In this document: piece after piece, positions 42,592 through 53,174 of the stretch
Position numbering within the stretch: position 1 is the first letter of the stretch
How the letters are laid out: each line of letters opens with the position of its first letter
Assembly: GCA_019448385.1 (NCBI GenBank)
Contig: JAGTXO010000060.1
Location: forward strand, 124,001-188,000
Direction of reading: 5' to 3'
Length of the DNA stretch: 64,000 bases
Source: Diacronema lutheri
Lineage: Eukaryota; Haptophyta; Pavlovophyceae; Pavlovales; Pavlovaceae
The notes under the pieces: generated by a model
Database searches by the model: none
The model's input: the letters and a program-made list of their open reading frames with translations, nothing else
What the model was told of the DNA's origin: nothing
Position numbers and translations under genes: made by a program

Positions 42592-42915
42592 TCACGACCC
42601 GTCATCCCCGTCGTTGAGGTGGACCTCGATGCCGTGCGCCGTCTGTATGGCCCTCGCGGCGTCCTCGAGCGACTCGCGCTCCCAAAGCAGCCAGCGCGAC
42701 CAAAAGCCGGCCTTGCGCGGATCCTGCCAATCCTCGCCGCTTGAGCCGTGTCGCGCGATGTACGCCTCGCGCTTCGCCTTGTCGTGGTGCTGCGTGAAGT
42801 CCTTGTTTCCCTCGCCGCCAAAATGGATGTTGGCCTTCTCGCCGTCCGGGAACGTGACCGTCGCGTGCCACTTCTTCCCCTTCCGGCTGGAGCGGCTCAC
42901 GCTGGCGCGAATCAT
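42592..42915 (-). CDS. small basic DUF5754-like protein
   Basis: This single-exon gene gives 107 residues. The pattern KWHATVTFPDGEKANIHFGG, then KDFTQHHDKAKREAYIARH, EDW and GFWSRWLLW matches a family of small proteins (DUF5754-like as I recall it) common in large DNA viruses of protists and present in some algae. The GFWSRWLLW block is the most telling. Function is unknown. It ends 129 bp from the GHMP kinase stop (convergent) and starts 289 bp from the divergent SF3B6 gene. Codon use is as GC-rich as its neighbours, so if it was transferred it is old. Confidence 0.75.
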   Translation of the reverse strand: MIRASVSRSSRKGKKWHATVTFPDGEKANIHFGGEGNKDFTQHHDKAKREAYIARHGSSGEDWQDPRKAGFWSRWLLWERESLEDAARAIQTAHGIEVHLNDGDDGS

Positions 42916-43204
42916 GCCGCCTCCGCTGACCGGCGGAGAGTGGACGGGCCGGACGGGCTGACCAATGTAAAAGGTAAAAAGTTAAAAACCTAGATCCAGG
43001 CCTTCAAAAAGCCGCCATCGTCCGACCCGCGTGGCCGCGCTTGCCGCGCCCCGCGCTCGAGCAGGCGCGCGCGCGCGTCTCCGCGCACGCGAGCCCGCAT
43101 CCACGGAAGGACCATTTATCCTCTTCGCTCACCGCCACGCTTGCCGCACCCTCTCTCGACCGCCCGGCCATCGCAGGCGACGCGCCGCTGGCCTCCGGCA
43201 CGCC

Positions 43205-43585
43205 ATGGCGGGCGTGCGCGCGCGGCAGCAGCGGCTGGCGCCGGAGGTGAACCGCGTGCTCTACGTGCGCAATCTGCCATTCAAGATCACCGCCGACGAG
43301 ATGTACGACATCTTCGGCAAGTACGGCGCGATCCGGCAGATCCGTCTCGGCAGCGCAAACGACACGCGCGGCACCGCGTTTGTCGTGTACGAGGACATCT
43401 ACGACGCGAAGACGGCGCTCGACCACCTCGCCGGCTTCAACGTGTGCGGCCGGTACCTCGTCGTGCTCTATTACCAGCAGACGCGCATGCAGAAGAAGCT
43501 CGACACGACCAAGAAGGCGCAGGAGCTCAAGCGCGCGAGGGAACAGCTCGGCCTCGACGAGGAGGACGACGCTGAAGATTCGTGA
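43205..43585 (+). CDS. SF3B6: splicing factor SF3B6 (p14)
   Basis: This single-exon gene gives 126 residues (human 125). An RRM spans about residues 17-95: [17 protein letters not shown] (RNP2), [27 protein letters not shown] (RNP1), [17 protein letters not shown]. The N-terminal LAPEVNR and the C-terminal basic/acidic tail also match. It is the U2 snRNP protein that contacts the branch-point adenosine with SF3B1. The match is close to full length and leaves little doubt. Confidence 0.97.
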   Translation: MAGVRARQQRLAPEVNRVLYVRNLPFKITADEMYDIFGKYGAIRQIRLGSANDTRGTAFVVYEDIYDAKTALDHLAGFNVCGRYLVVLYYQQTRMQKKLDTTKKAQELKRAREQLGLDEEDDAEDS

Positions 43586-43817
43586 CGTAGCGATCACGGC
43601 GCGGCGGATGCGTCGCGCGGGTGGGGGTGGCGATGCGTGCCGACGTGGTCCGTGCTCGCGGGTTGGTGTACTCATGCAAAGCGCACCCGACGCTGCGTGC
43701 ATACTTTCGCTCGCTCCGTTCGTCATGCCACCCCCCCCCCCCCCCCCCCACCACCTTAAGTATTTTCAACTGAACATTTCGACATTCCCCTCCGCCCGCC
43801 GCGCACCGCAGCACTCA
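43586..43817. other. short convergent intergenic region with C tract
   Basis: It contains a C run of about 19 (43731-43749) followed by a small AT-rich patch (TTAAGTATTTTCAACTGAAC). Nothing coding is seen. Confidence 0.5.
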
Positions 43818-44606
43818 TCACACAAGTGGCAACTGCTGTGGTTCGCGCGCGCGCGCGCGTATTGCGCGCGCTGCTGCAAACGCGGCTGCAAAAGCTGCGA
43901 GAGACGCTGTGCCGGCCTGCAGCTTGCCCGCGGCAAGCGGTGAAGCCGCCGTCTCGCTCACGCCTTCCGGCAGCAGCCTGCCTGTGCGCCGCGCCGCACC
44001 GTGCAGCTCGGCGCGTAGCCGCCCGGCCGAGCGCGACACCCCCCCGCCGTCGATGGCGGCGAGAAGGTCACGCACCTGCCGCGTGGCGAGCGCCTTGTCC
44101 GGATGGCGGCCGGCGCAGGTGAGCTTGATGTCATTGAAGAGGACCATCGTTTTGCCCGCGCTTCCCGCCGCGTGCGTCTGCGCCAGCTCGCGGTACCGGT
44201 TGAGGCACACCGCCGAGCCGCACGCCGACGCGAACGTCTGCTCGTCCGGGAAGGGCGGCGCGCCCGGCTCATCCATCGCAATGATGTGCGCGAAAATGGG
44301 CGCGACACATGCGTCACACAAGAAAGTCAGCGTGTGCTGCGCGCTCGTGAGTTCGACGCCCTCCGCGCTCCCTTCCTCCTCCTCCGCGATCAGGATCTCG
44401 AGCAGGCTTGGGACCATCGAGCAGTCGACGCACTCGGCCGGCGGCTGGACAGCCGCGCAGTCATCGCGCCGGCAGATGGAGGCGAGCACCTCTTTGATCG
44501 GTGTTGACGTACTCGCCGAGATGGCGGGGCACGACTGCGCCGCACCGCTGTCGGCGAGGAGCAGGCAGCAGGCGAGCAGCCCGGGTCGTCTCAAGTGGCC
44601 GCCCAT
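43818..44606 (-). CDS. secreted Cys-rich protein of unknown family
   Basis: This single-exon gene gives 262 residues from MGGHLRRPG; this internal ATG is chosen because it places a signal peptide (LLACCLLLADSGAAQ) at the start. The mature part has spaced cysteines (CPAIS, CRRDDC, CVDC, CDACV, CGSAVC) over residues 25-150. The last 100 residues are Ala/Arg-rich with a weakly hydrophobic end (AAFAAAFAAARAIRARA). I recognise no family. An extracellular or luminal location is inferred. Confidence 0.65.
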   Translation of the reverse strand: MGGHLRRPGLLACCLLLADSGAAQSCPAISASTSTPIKEVLASICRRDDCAAVQPPAECVDCSMVPSLLEILIAEEEEGSAEGVELTSAQHTLTFLCDACVAPIFAHIIAMDEPGAPPFPDEQTFASACGSAVCLNRYRELAQTHAAGSAGKTMVLFNDIKLTCAGRHPDKALATRQVRDLLAAIDGGGVSRSAGRLRAELHGAARRTGRLLPEGVSETAASPLAAGKLQAGTASLAAFAAAFAAARAIRARAREPQQLPLV

Positions 44607-44812
44607 GCTGAAATGCGGCGCTCCGCAGGTTTTTTTCGCGCGCACGAAATGCGATGGTGAATGGTGATGCGGCCGCGCCACTCACAAGTGGCTCCCGCTG
44701 ACGAGCAGGGCGATACATTCGGGTCCCTTCACAATTGGACGGGCGCATTTTGGCCGCTCTCGGTAGGAGAAAGCCCTGCGTGGTTGACCCGACGTCGGAG
44801 CGAGGGAGCCGT

Positions 44813-45172
44813 TCAGGCTTCCGCCGCTGCCGGTGCGCCGCGCAGCTGGCCGTGCTCGTCGACGCCGAGGCGCGCTTGCTGCTCGGCCGTATAAACCGCC
44901 GCCGTCCACGTGCCCATGTCCCGCTCACCCGCCGGCTTCTCGCCCTCGCCGCGCGTCCACGCCGGCCCGATGAGGCCGACGCGGCCCTGCGGCTGCGGCG
45001 GCACGCCGTCGCCCGCGCCCGGCGCCGAGCCGGCGGGCTGGCCGTGCTCGTCGACGCCGAGGCGCGCTTGCTGCTCGGCCGTGTAGACTGAAGCTGTCCA
45101 CGTGCCCATGTCCCGCTCGCCCGCCGGCTTCTCGCCCTCGCCGCGCGTCCACGGCGGCCCGAGAGCGCGCAT
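44813..45172 (-). CDS. two-repeat protein with GTWTAxVYTAEQQARLGVDE motif
   Basis: The frame gives 119 residues made of two copies of a block of about 65 residues. Each starts WTRGEGEKPAGERDMGTWTA and continues VYTAEQQARLGVDEHGQ. The copies are also alike at DNA level (44815-44960 versus 45000-45165), so this is a recent internal duplication. The VYT..EQQ.RLGVDE core recurs in algal proteins as far as I remember, with no known role. The ATG is 106 bp from the divergent DUF1275 gene. Confidence 0.62.
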   Translation of the reverse strand: MRALGPPWTRGEGEKPAGERDMGTWTASVYTAEQQARLGVDEHGQPAGSAPGAGDGVPPQPQGRVGLIGPAWTRGEGEKPAGERDMGTWTAAVYTAEQQARLGVDEHGQLRGAPAAAEA

Positions 45173-45278
45173 GGGACGCCCTCCTGCCGAACCTCGGGAG
45201 GACGCGGATAGGAAGATTTGATTTGGGTGAAGAGTTGCAAAAGCAACTCAAACCGAAGGCGCGAAACCAAACGTCGCG

Positions 45279-46280
45279 ATGCCCACTTCAGCGACGCCAA
45301 ACACTCCGAAGACGGTGCCGGTCGTCTGCCGGAAGCTGTGGCTCACCGCGGGGCTTGCGTTCACGGCGGGGTACACTGACGTAATCTGCATTGCGCGCTA
45401 CGGCTGCTTTGCCGCGATGCAGACGGGCAACTTGATCTACACTTCGCTGGCGCTCACGAGCAACGGCGCGACCGGCCTCTACCACCTCGTGCCCATCGCG
45501 GCCAACTTTGCGGGCGTGGTGCTCCTTGGCGGATGGGTCGTACGCAAGCCGTGGCTGATCGCTCCGCTCGGCGCACCGCTCCTTCTCGCCTCCTTCCTCG
45601 CGTGCGACGCGCTCACGTGGGCCGGGTACGGCGGTGGGCTCGGAGGGAAGCTGCTCGTCTGCTTTCCCGCGCTCGCGATGGGCGCGCAGAACACGCTGAC
45701 CAAGGAAGGCGAGCTGGGGCTGATGACGACGCTGCTCACGGGCAATCTGCAGCGCGTCGGCATCTCGGTCTCGATGGTCCTCCACGGCGACGAGATCGAC
45801 TGGGACGAGGTATGCTCATCCGGCGCACTCGCGCGCGCGCCCGACCCGCTCGGTGCAGCGCGCGCAGCGCGCGCGACGCCGGCGTTCCTCCTGACGCGCC
45901 GCCGTCCTGCCACCGCACCCACGCCTGCGCGCGATCTGGCCCCCGCGCTCACGTTCCCCCCCCCCCCCCCCCCCCCTCCCCGCCGGAGCGCACAGGTGCT
46001 CACGGTGGTCACATGCTTGACGGTGATTTTCTCGACACTGCTCGGCGCAATCATCGGAGCGTCCGCGTCGTTCTTCCTTGGTGCGTGGGCGCTCGTCCCT
46101 GCGGGTGCGATTCAGCTTTTCTGCGTGGTCGGCTATGCCAATGCGTATGCTCCTGCGTGCCTGCCGTGCGCGCGCACGGGCATTTCAGGCGCTGCCGCCG
46201 AGACGCGTGGCGTGGCGAGCGGCAACACGCAGCCGCTCCTCGCGGCCGGGCCGCCTGCGGTGGCCACAGCGGTCGTCTGA
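45279..46280 (+). CDS. DUF1275 (YoaK-type) membrane protein
   Basis: Exons are 45279-45809 and 45996-46280, giving 271 residues. The intron (GTATGC...GCACAG) is 186 bp, a multiple of three, and has no stop in frame, so a retained intron would still be translatable. The N-terminal LAFTAGYTDVICIARYGCFAAMQTGN and TLLTGNLQRVG are DUF1275 signatures, with about six hydrophobic segments (for example VPIAANFAGVVLLGGWVV, TLLGAIIGASASFFLGAW). The family occurs in bacteria and algae; transport function is suspected but unproven. The intron includes a C run before its acceptor. Confidence 0.88.
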   Translation: MPTSATPNTPKTVPVVCRKLWLTAGLAFTAGYTDVICIARYGCFAAMQTGNLIYTSLALTSNGATGLYHLVPIAANFAGVVLLGGWVVRKPWLIAPLGAPLLLASFLACDALTWAGYGGGLGGKLLVCFPALAMGAQNTLTKEGELGLMTTLLTGNLQRVGISVSMVLHGDEIDWDEVCSSGALARAPDPLGAARAARATPAFLLTRRRPATAPTPARDLAPALTFPPPPPPPPRRSAQVLTVVTCLTVIFSTLLGAIIGASASFFLGAWALVPAGAIQLFCVVGYANAYAPACLPCARTGISGAAAETRGVASGNTQPLLAAGPPAVATAVV

Positions 46281-46597
46281 GGCGAGGGCGCGGCGCCGTG
46301 CCCGTCCAGTCGGGGTCTTGTCGCTCAGAGCGGGTATTATTTTGTCTCCGACGATCTTCGGGCCTCGGCGTGCGCGTGCGCGTCGGCCGGTGGTGTGATT
46401 GACGGCAGCCACCGGTGCGGCGGCGCGCGGGCGGCGGCGCGCGGTGGCTAGGCGCGTGTGGGCCTTTGGGCCTGCTCCGCCTGGCGCCTCGCTGCGCACT
46501 TCCTGACCCCATCCGTCGACCCGTCGGAAAGCGTCGTTAGTATTATTTTGTCTGGCTGGGCGGAATCGAGAGAACTCGGACTGACGCCGACATTCCT
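46281..46597 (+). promoter_or_regulatory. upstream region with repeated GTATTATTTTGTCT motif
   Basis: This 317-bp stretch lies between the DUF1275 stop and the next ATG. The motif GTATTATTTTGTCT occurs twice, at 46334 and 46540, in otherwise GC-rich DNA; the second copy is 45-60 bp upstream of the ATG and follows AGCGTCGTTAG, a string also found before the TATA-like element at 59850. These are candidates for core promoter elements; no experiment supports this. Confidence 0.35.
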
Positions 46598-49500
46598 ATG
46601 AACGCCGACGACAGCTCGCTGCTCGCGGCTGCCGATGAGCTCGCAGCGGCGCTGGATGGGCAGCCGTGCGCCACGTCGGCGCCGTGCTCCGTCCTCTTTG
46701 AAATCGCCGACACGCGCTGGTTCGTCGTCTTCGACGGCGCGGTGGCGCGCGCGGCGCGCGCCCCGGCCACGCCGGCCGCGCCGCCGGCCGCGGACGCGTC
46801 GATCACCTGCCGGGACGCGAAGCTTGCGCGGCGGCTGCTGGCGGGCGAGCTCAAGCCGGCAGCTGCGCTCCTCCGCGGCGGCCTGAAGGCGCGCGGCGAC
46901 ACGCGCCGCCTCCAGGCCCTCGGCGCCGAGCTGCAGCGCACGCTCGATACGCCGCGCTTCCGCGCCGCCGCGGCCGCCGCGGCTGCGCGCCTCGGCGTCT
47001 CCACCTCCTTCGACGCAGAGGTGGCCATGGCGGCGGCGCAGGATGACGCGAGCGCCATCGGCGCATCGCTGCTGCCGCCCGCACCGCCGTACCTCGCCGC
47101 GGGCGTGGTGGGCGCGCGCGGCATCGCCTTGCGGCGCGACGCGTCGGCCGGCCCGGTCCCAAACGCCCTGCTCGGCGCGTCTGTCCTCGTGACCATCGCA
47201 TCGCCCGGCCCGCCGTTCGCCATCTACAACGTGGTCATCTCGCTTCCGCCGCCCGCGCGCGCCGCCCTCGGCCTGTCCGTCCCGCCTGGCGTCGAGTGTC
47301 CATCCGCTGCGCTTGCGCTCCTCCTCGGCGCACGTGTCGACGCGGAGTCCGGATCCGTCGTTGTCGGCCGGCGGTGCGCGCAGCGGGGCGTGCGGCGGCG
47401 GACACCTTGGCGCCCTGTGCTACCCGCGCAAACCCTTTGCCAGGCTCGCGCGCACGCGCGCGCCCATTCGCCTGCCCGCCACGCCAAATCGCCCGTATCG
47501 TTGTCGCCCCCCCCCCCCCCCCCCGCCCCCCCCCCCCCCCCCCCCCCCCCTGTGCCCGTGGCGCCTTTGAACCTGCGCGGCGCAGCTACTCGCAGTTTCG
47601 TCGGCTGCACGCCGCGCTCGCCGAGCCGACGCTTGCCGAGGCTGCCGAGCTCGTCCCCATTGCTGACGCCCCGGGCGCGTCGCCCGCCGCCGCAGCCGCC
47701 GCTGCCACCTCCGCCGCGCCGCCATCGTCAACTGGCCTCGGCGCGCAACGGCTGCGCGCGCTGCCGGCGTTCCCGCCAAAACAGCCGGTCGCGTGGGCAT
47801 TGGGCCGCGCTTCGGCGGAGGCGGCGCTCGAGACGCGCCGCGCTGCGCTCCAGGCGTACCTTCAGGCTATCCTCTCGCCCGCCGGTTCGCTCGTCGGCAC
47901 GCCGCCGGCCGCGCCGCCGGCCGCGCCGCCGGCCGCGCCGCGGCCCGCGCCGCAGCCACGCGCGCCGCGCGCGCCGCCGGCGGCGGGCCCGCCATCCGCG
48001 CCGGGCGGCAGCCATTTCCCATCGGCGCACTGTGCGCAACTCGTGTACGCCTTCTGCGGCCTCTGCCCGCTCGAGTTGACAGCGCGCGCTGCCGGCTCCG
48101 CGCCGCTGGCGTCGCCCGCGCGCGCGCGCGCCGTCGGCGCCGGGCGCGCGCCGCACGCGGCGCCCACGCCCGCCCCGGCCTCGCCCTCAGCCGACACGGC
48201 GGCCTCGCCCTCCGCCACGGCCATCGCGCCCCTCAGCCGCGTGAGCGCGCACCACGCGCCCGCGCGGCGTGAAACCGCCGGTTCGACCGTTTCAACGCCA
48301 CGTGCCCTCCACAGCCGCACGGGCACGGGCGTAACCGGCGCTTTCGCGCACGCGCCCGACGCAACGGTCGGCATCACGGCGGCGCGCGCGGCGGAGGTGG
48401 CGGCAGCGGCGGCGCGCGACGAGGCGCGCGCGTTGCGCGCCCGTCTTGACGCGCTCGAGGAGGCGAGCGCGCGCGGCGACGCCTTTGGCCTTGCGCTCGC
48501 GAATGCGGCCGCGCGCCTCCTGCTCACCCTGCGCGATGCGCTCGTGTGCGCGCTCGAGCTCGCGATCGTCGCGATGCTCACGCTGGGCGCACTGCGCTGC
48601 GCGGGCGCGCTGTGCGGGCTCACGCTCCCCGCGCCCACGAGCGCCGCGCTGCGCGCCGCCGCGCGCGGCCGGCCGTGGGCGATGGCGGCGCTGCGCGCAG
48701 CGGCAGTTGGCGGCGTCTTCGCGCCCGCGCGCACCATCGCCCTCTCGTCGACGATGGCAATGCCCGCCGCGGCGGCTAGGGGCACGCGGCTGCGCGCGCC
48801 CGCGCGAGCCACGCCCGCCGCCGCCGCCGCCGCGCCCGCCGCCGCCGCCGCCGCGCCGGCCGCCGCCGCCGCCGCCGGTGGCGCGCCGCCGGCGGCGTCC
48901 GCGGCGCTCGCGGGCGCGTGGGGCGTGCGCGCCTTCTTGCGGCTGTGCCATCGACAGCTTTTCGTCCTTGTCTCGTCGCTCATCGTGGGTGCAATCCTCT
49001 GGTGGACAAGTGTGCTCACGAGGCGGTTACGCATTCGGGGCGGCCAGTTGTGGGACACGGCGTGAGCGCAGTGCGCGACGGCGCGCCGCGCCGCCGCTGC
49101 GCCCTGGCGCGCGGCGCGCACGCCGCGCCGCGCCGCGGCGCGCGCCGACCCCCCCTTCCCCCGACCCCCCCCCCCACCCCACTCCACCCCACCCTCTTGG
49201 TGCCCCCCATCCTTTTGGTGCCCGCCGCACTCTGCCCTCTCGCCATCCTTTTTGTCTGTGCGTGTCTGCCCGTGTCCACCCTGTGTGTCTCTCTCTCGCT
49301 TCCTGTCTCTCTTTGCCTGAGTAACCGTATGTGCCCGTACGTGTAACCGCCTGTGTAACCGCCTGCTTGCGTGCGTGTGCGAGCGCAGCTACGCAATCAC
49401 CGCGCCGTTCATTTACGAGTCGATTGTGGGTCTGCGCGGCCTGTGGATCAAGACGGGCCAATTCATTGCAAGCAGGGCCGACGTGACGCCCGAGCCCTTC

Positions 49501-52500
49501 GTGAGCGCAGCGCCCAGCGCCCAGCGCCCATCGCGCGCCCCGCGCCCACCCTGTTCACGCGCACCGTTTGACGCGGCGTGCCGCTCAAATTAGCCGCGCG
49601 CTGAGCTCGGCGCCTCGCCCGTTGCGCAACCAGCCGCGCGCTGAGCTCGGCGCCTCGCCCGTTGCGCGGCCTTGCGTGCGGTGCTGCGGAGCGCGGCAGG
49701 TCCGGTCGCTCTCGAGGCTGCAGGACCGCGTGCCTTCGTCGCCCTTTGCGGACGTGGCGGCGGCGATTGCCGACGAGCTGGGCGCTGCCGCCGCCCACCT
49801 CGCGCCGACGTCGGGGCGCGCAACGCACGCGGCGGCCGCCTCCGACGACAGCGCAGCCGCCGCGCTCGGCGCGGACAGCGCACGTGTGCTGCGCGTGTGG
49901 CCCGAGGCCCTCGCGACCGCTTCCATCGCACAGGTCCACCGCGCAACCATCGTGCGCACGCGGCGGCGGCCGCGCGCGGGCGCGGGCGCCGCTGCGAGCG
50001 CGGGCTCGGGCTCGGGCGACGCCGCGAGCACGGGCGCGGGCTCGGCCGACGTCGGTGCGCAGGGCGGCGCGGAGGGCGCGGCGTACGACGAGGTGCTCGA
50101 GGAGGTCGTTTTTAAAGTGCAGCACCGCGGCATCGCGCCCGTGCTTCGTGCCGACTTGTTCGCCGTCTGGGCGATCACGTGGGTCACGGCTCAACTGACA
50201 GTGCACGACCTTCGACCAATCATCGCCGAGTTTGTCCAGGCCGTGCAGTGCGCGCGGCGCGCGGCCCGCGAGGAGCGGCCCGCGTTGCGCGGCCATGCGC
50301 AACGATGGCGGCGGTGCGAGCAGCGCGCGCCCTCAACGCACTCGACGCCTGCCCGCCCTCGCCCCCCTTCCCCCTTTTCCCCTTTTTTCCCTCTCCCTGC
50401 CATGGCGGCAGGCGCGAGCTCGATTTTCGCATCGAGGCAGCCAACCAGGAGCGCGCACGACTTGCCCTTCTCCGCTCGGGCATCGACGTGTCCGTGCCGC
50501 AAGTCGTCTGGCCGCTCTCGCGCCGCACCGTGTTGTGCATGCAGTACGTGCATGGCTTCAAGGTGCAACGCGCGAGGCCAACGCGGCGCACCGCACCGCG
50601 GCGCACGTGCTGGCGCAGCGCGCGCGCTGATGCGGGGAGGGGGGCCGCCCGGCGCCGCGCGACGCGCGCAGGTCACCGACGAGTCTGCGCTGGGCGCGGC
50701 GCGCGTCGACAAGGAGGCGCTCATCTCATCCGTCTGCGCGGCGTTCGCCTACTGCGTGCACATTGACGGACATTTCTCGGGCGATGCGCACCCGGGCAAC
50801 ATCCTTGTTGTGCCACGCACGCGCGTTGGGACGGGCGAGCCGGCGGGCGGGCAGGCGGTCCTGCTTGACTGGGGCCTGGCCAAGACGCTGTCAACTCGTA
50901 ACCGTCTTGCCATCTCGCGCGTCGTGTGGGGCGTGGCGACGAGCGACATGTCTGAGATGCTGCAGGGCTTTGAGGACGTGGGTGTCAAGCTCGGCCGCTT
51001 CGACCCGACCGAGGACCTCAACAACATGCAGCACATGGTGTGGGCGCCGCCCGCTGCAGCGCGGCGCTGTGTTGCGCGAGAGAGAGTGCGGTGTATGTGT
51101 CGGCTGATTGGGCCTGTCCCGCCCCGCTCACATCGCGGCTTCAACGCCGTCCCCTATTCTCAAATCCGCCCCCCGCCCCTTCCCCTTCTTTTTGCCGCCC
51201 GGCGCAACGAGCAGTTCCGCGACACGGCGCCAGCAGCCGAGGCGCGCGAGCGTAACCGTAAGCACATGCAGGGCTTCATCGCGAAGCGGCAGGCCGAGGC
51301 GGACGCCAAGCTGAGCGCCCCGCCCGTCGAGGTGCCCGGCGATTTGCTCTTCTGGGTGAGCATGCACGCGCGCGCGCGCGCGCGCGCCGCGCCCATTTGC
51401 GAAAGCGGGCGGCGGCTCTTTGCTGCCGGCATTGGCTGCGTTCGGACGGCCGCCATGTGTCCCATGGCCGCCATGTGTCCCATGGCCGCCATGTGTCCCA
51501 TGCGTTCTTCTCCCTTCCCCGCTGAATCCCCCCCCCCCCTTCACCCCCTTTGAACGCGCTCAGGTGCGCACCACGGAGCTGATGCAGGGCCTCGCCTCGC
51601 AGCTTGGCTTGCGCCTGAGCTACATGAGCCTCGTCAAGCCCTTCGCACAGCAGGCCTTGCGCGACGCGACGCGCGGCCGCGGCGCGACGGTCGACGACGG
51701 AGCGGCGCAGGATGGGCACGGAGATGGAGATGGGGATGGAGATGGAGATGGGCACGGAGATGGGGATGGAGATGGAGATGGAGATGGGCACGGCGACGTC
51801 GCGGCCCCCGCCAACGGCGGCGAGGCGGCGCTTGCCGAGCCCAACCCGCCTTCCTCCGATCCGCCATCCTCGCCCGCTCGGCGAGAGACCGCAATCGTTA
51901 CCGCGCGTAACGGGAACGGTGCCGCGCGCAACGCTGCCAAGGCCTACTCGCGCGCCGCGGCGGCCGTCGCGACCGCCGCGGTGCGCGGCGCGGCCGCCCT
52001 CTCTGCCGCGGCTGGAGGTGGCAGGGCGGCGCCGAACGGCGCCACCGCGCCGCCCGCGCGCGCGCTCGATTGCGCCGACGCGCCACCGGGCGCGCGGCTG
52101 CGTGCGCGGCTCGGCGCTCTCGTCGCCGAGATGCTGGCGCGCGGCGAGCTGCTCGGGGTGCAGGTCGCCGTCGTGCAGCGCGGCGCACCGCTGCTCGAGC
52201 TTGCGCGCGGCTGCCTCGGCGCCGCGGACGCGCGCGCGGTGACGGGTGAGACAATCTTCCCGCTCCTCGATCTTTCAAAGCTGCTGCTTAGCGCTCTTGT
52301 GCACCGTGCGGTTGCGGCTGGCGCCTTTGGGCCGCGTGGCTATGATGCGACGATTACGAGCGTCTGGCCGGGCTTTGCGGGCGGTGGTGGTGGCGGCGGC
52401 GGTGGCGGCGGTGGCGGGAAAGGCGACGCGCGCGAGGAGGCAAAGCGCGCGCTGACCGTGCGTGACGTGCTGCGCCATCGGCTTCAAGGCCTCGAGCATG

Positions 52501-53129
52501 CAATGCCGCCCAAAGTGTCCTTCGGATCGCTTGCGGATCCGCGCGCCGGTCCTGCCGCGCTCGAGGCCGCGCTCTGCCGCCCCGCTCGCGCCGAGCGGGG
52601 CGGGGCTGAGAGCGTCGATGACGGTGGCGGCAACGACGGTGGTGGCGACGGCGCTGCTCTGCCCTCCGCCGCCTACTCGTGGCTCGCCGGCGGCTGGTTG
52701 CTCGCCGAGGCGCTGCGCCGCGCGACGGGCCGCACCCTCGACGAACTGGCGCACGATGCCGCGCTGTGCGCGGGCGCGCGCGCGTCGGAGCTCTACGCGA
52801 GCGGCGTGGGCGACAGCGCGCGCCTCGTCGACGGTGCGCAGCTCGACGCGGCGGCTGCCGCCGACGAGGCCGAGGCGGTCGCGCGCGAGGCCGCGCGCGG
52901 CGGTGGAGAGGGGACGCAGGCGGGTGGCGCCGCTCGCCCAGCCGGCCCAGCCGCGCGCGTCGACGAGCCGCGCGCGCCCGACGGATGGCGCGGCGGGATC
53001 GCGCGCCTCGAGCTGCCCGCAGCGGAGGGTCTGTCCGCGCTCTTCGCCGCTGGCGCCGTTTCAAATCTCGCCTTGGACGATGGCGGCGTCGATGGTGGCG
53101 CCAACGGTGATGGACCGGCCGGCGGTGCG

Positions 53130-53174
<45 letters not shown>

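Noticed and set aside
49371-49593. Separate ABC1 kinase gene starting near 49375
   Set aside because: The apparent start is an alternative codon inside an intron/acceptor region; no ATG gives the ABC1 N-terminus, while splicing from 49061 restores it in phase.
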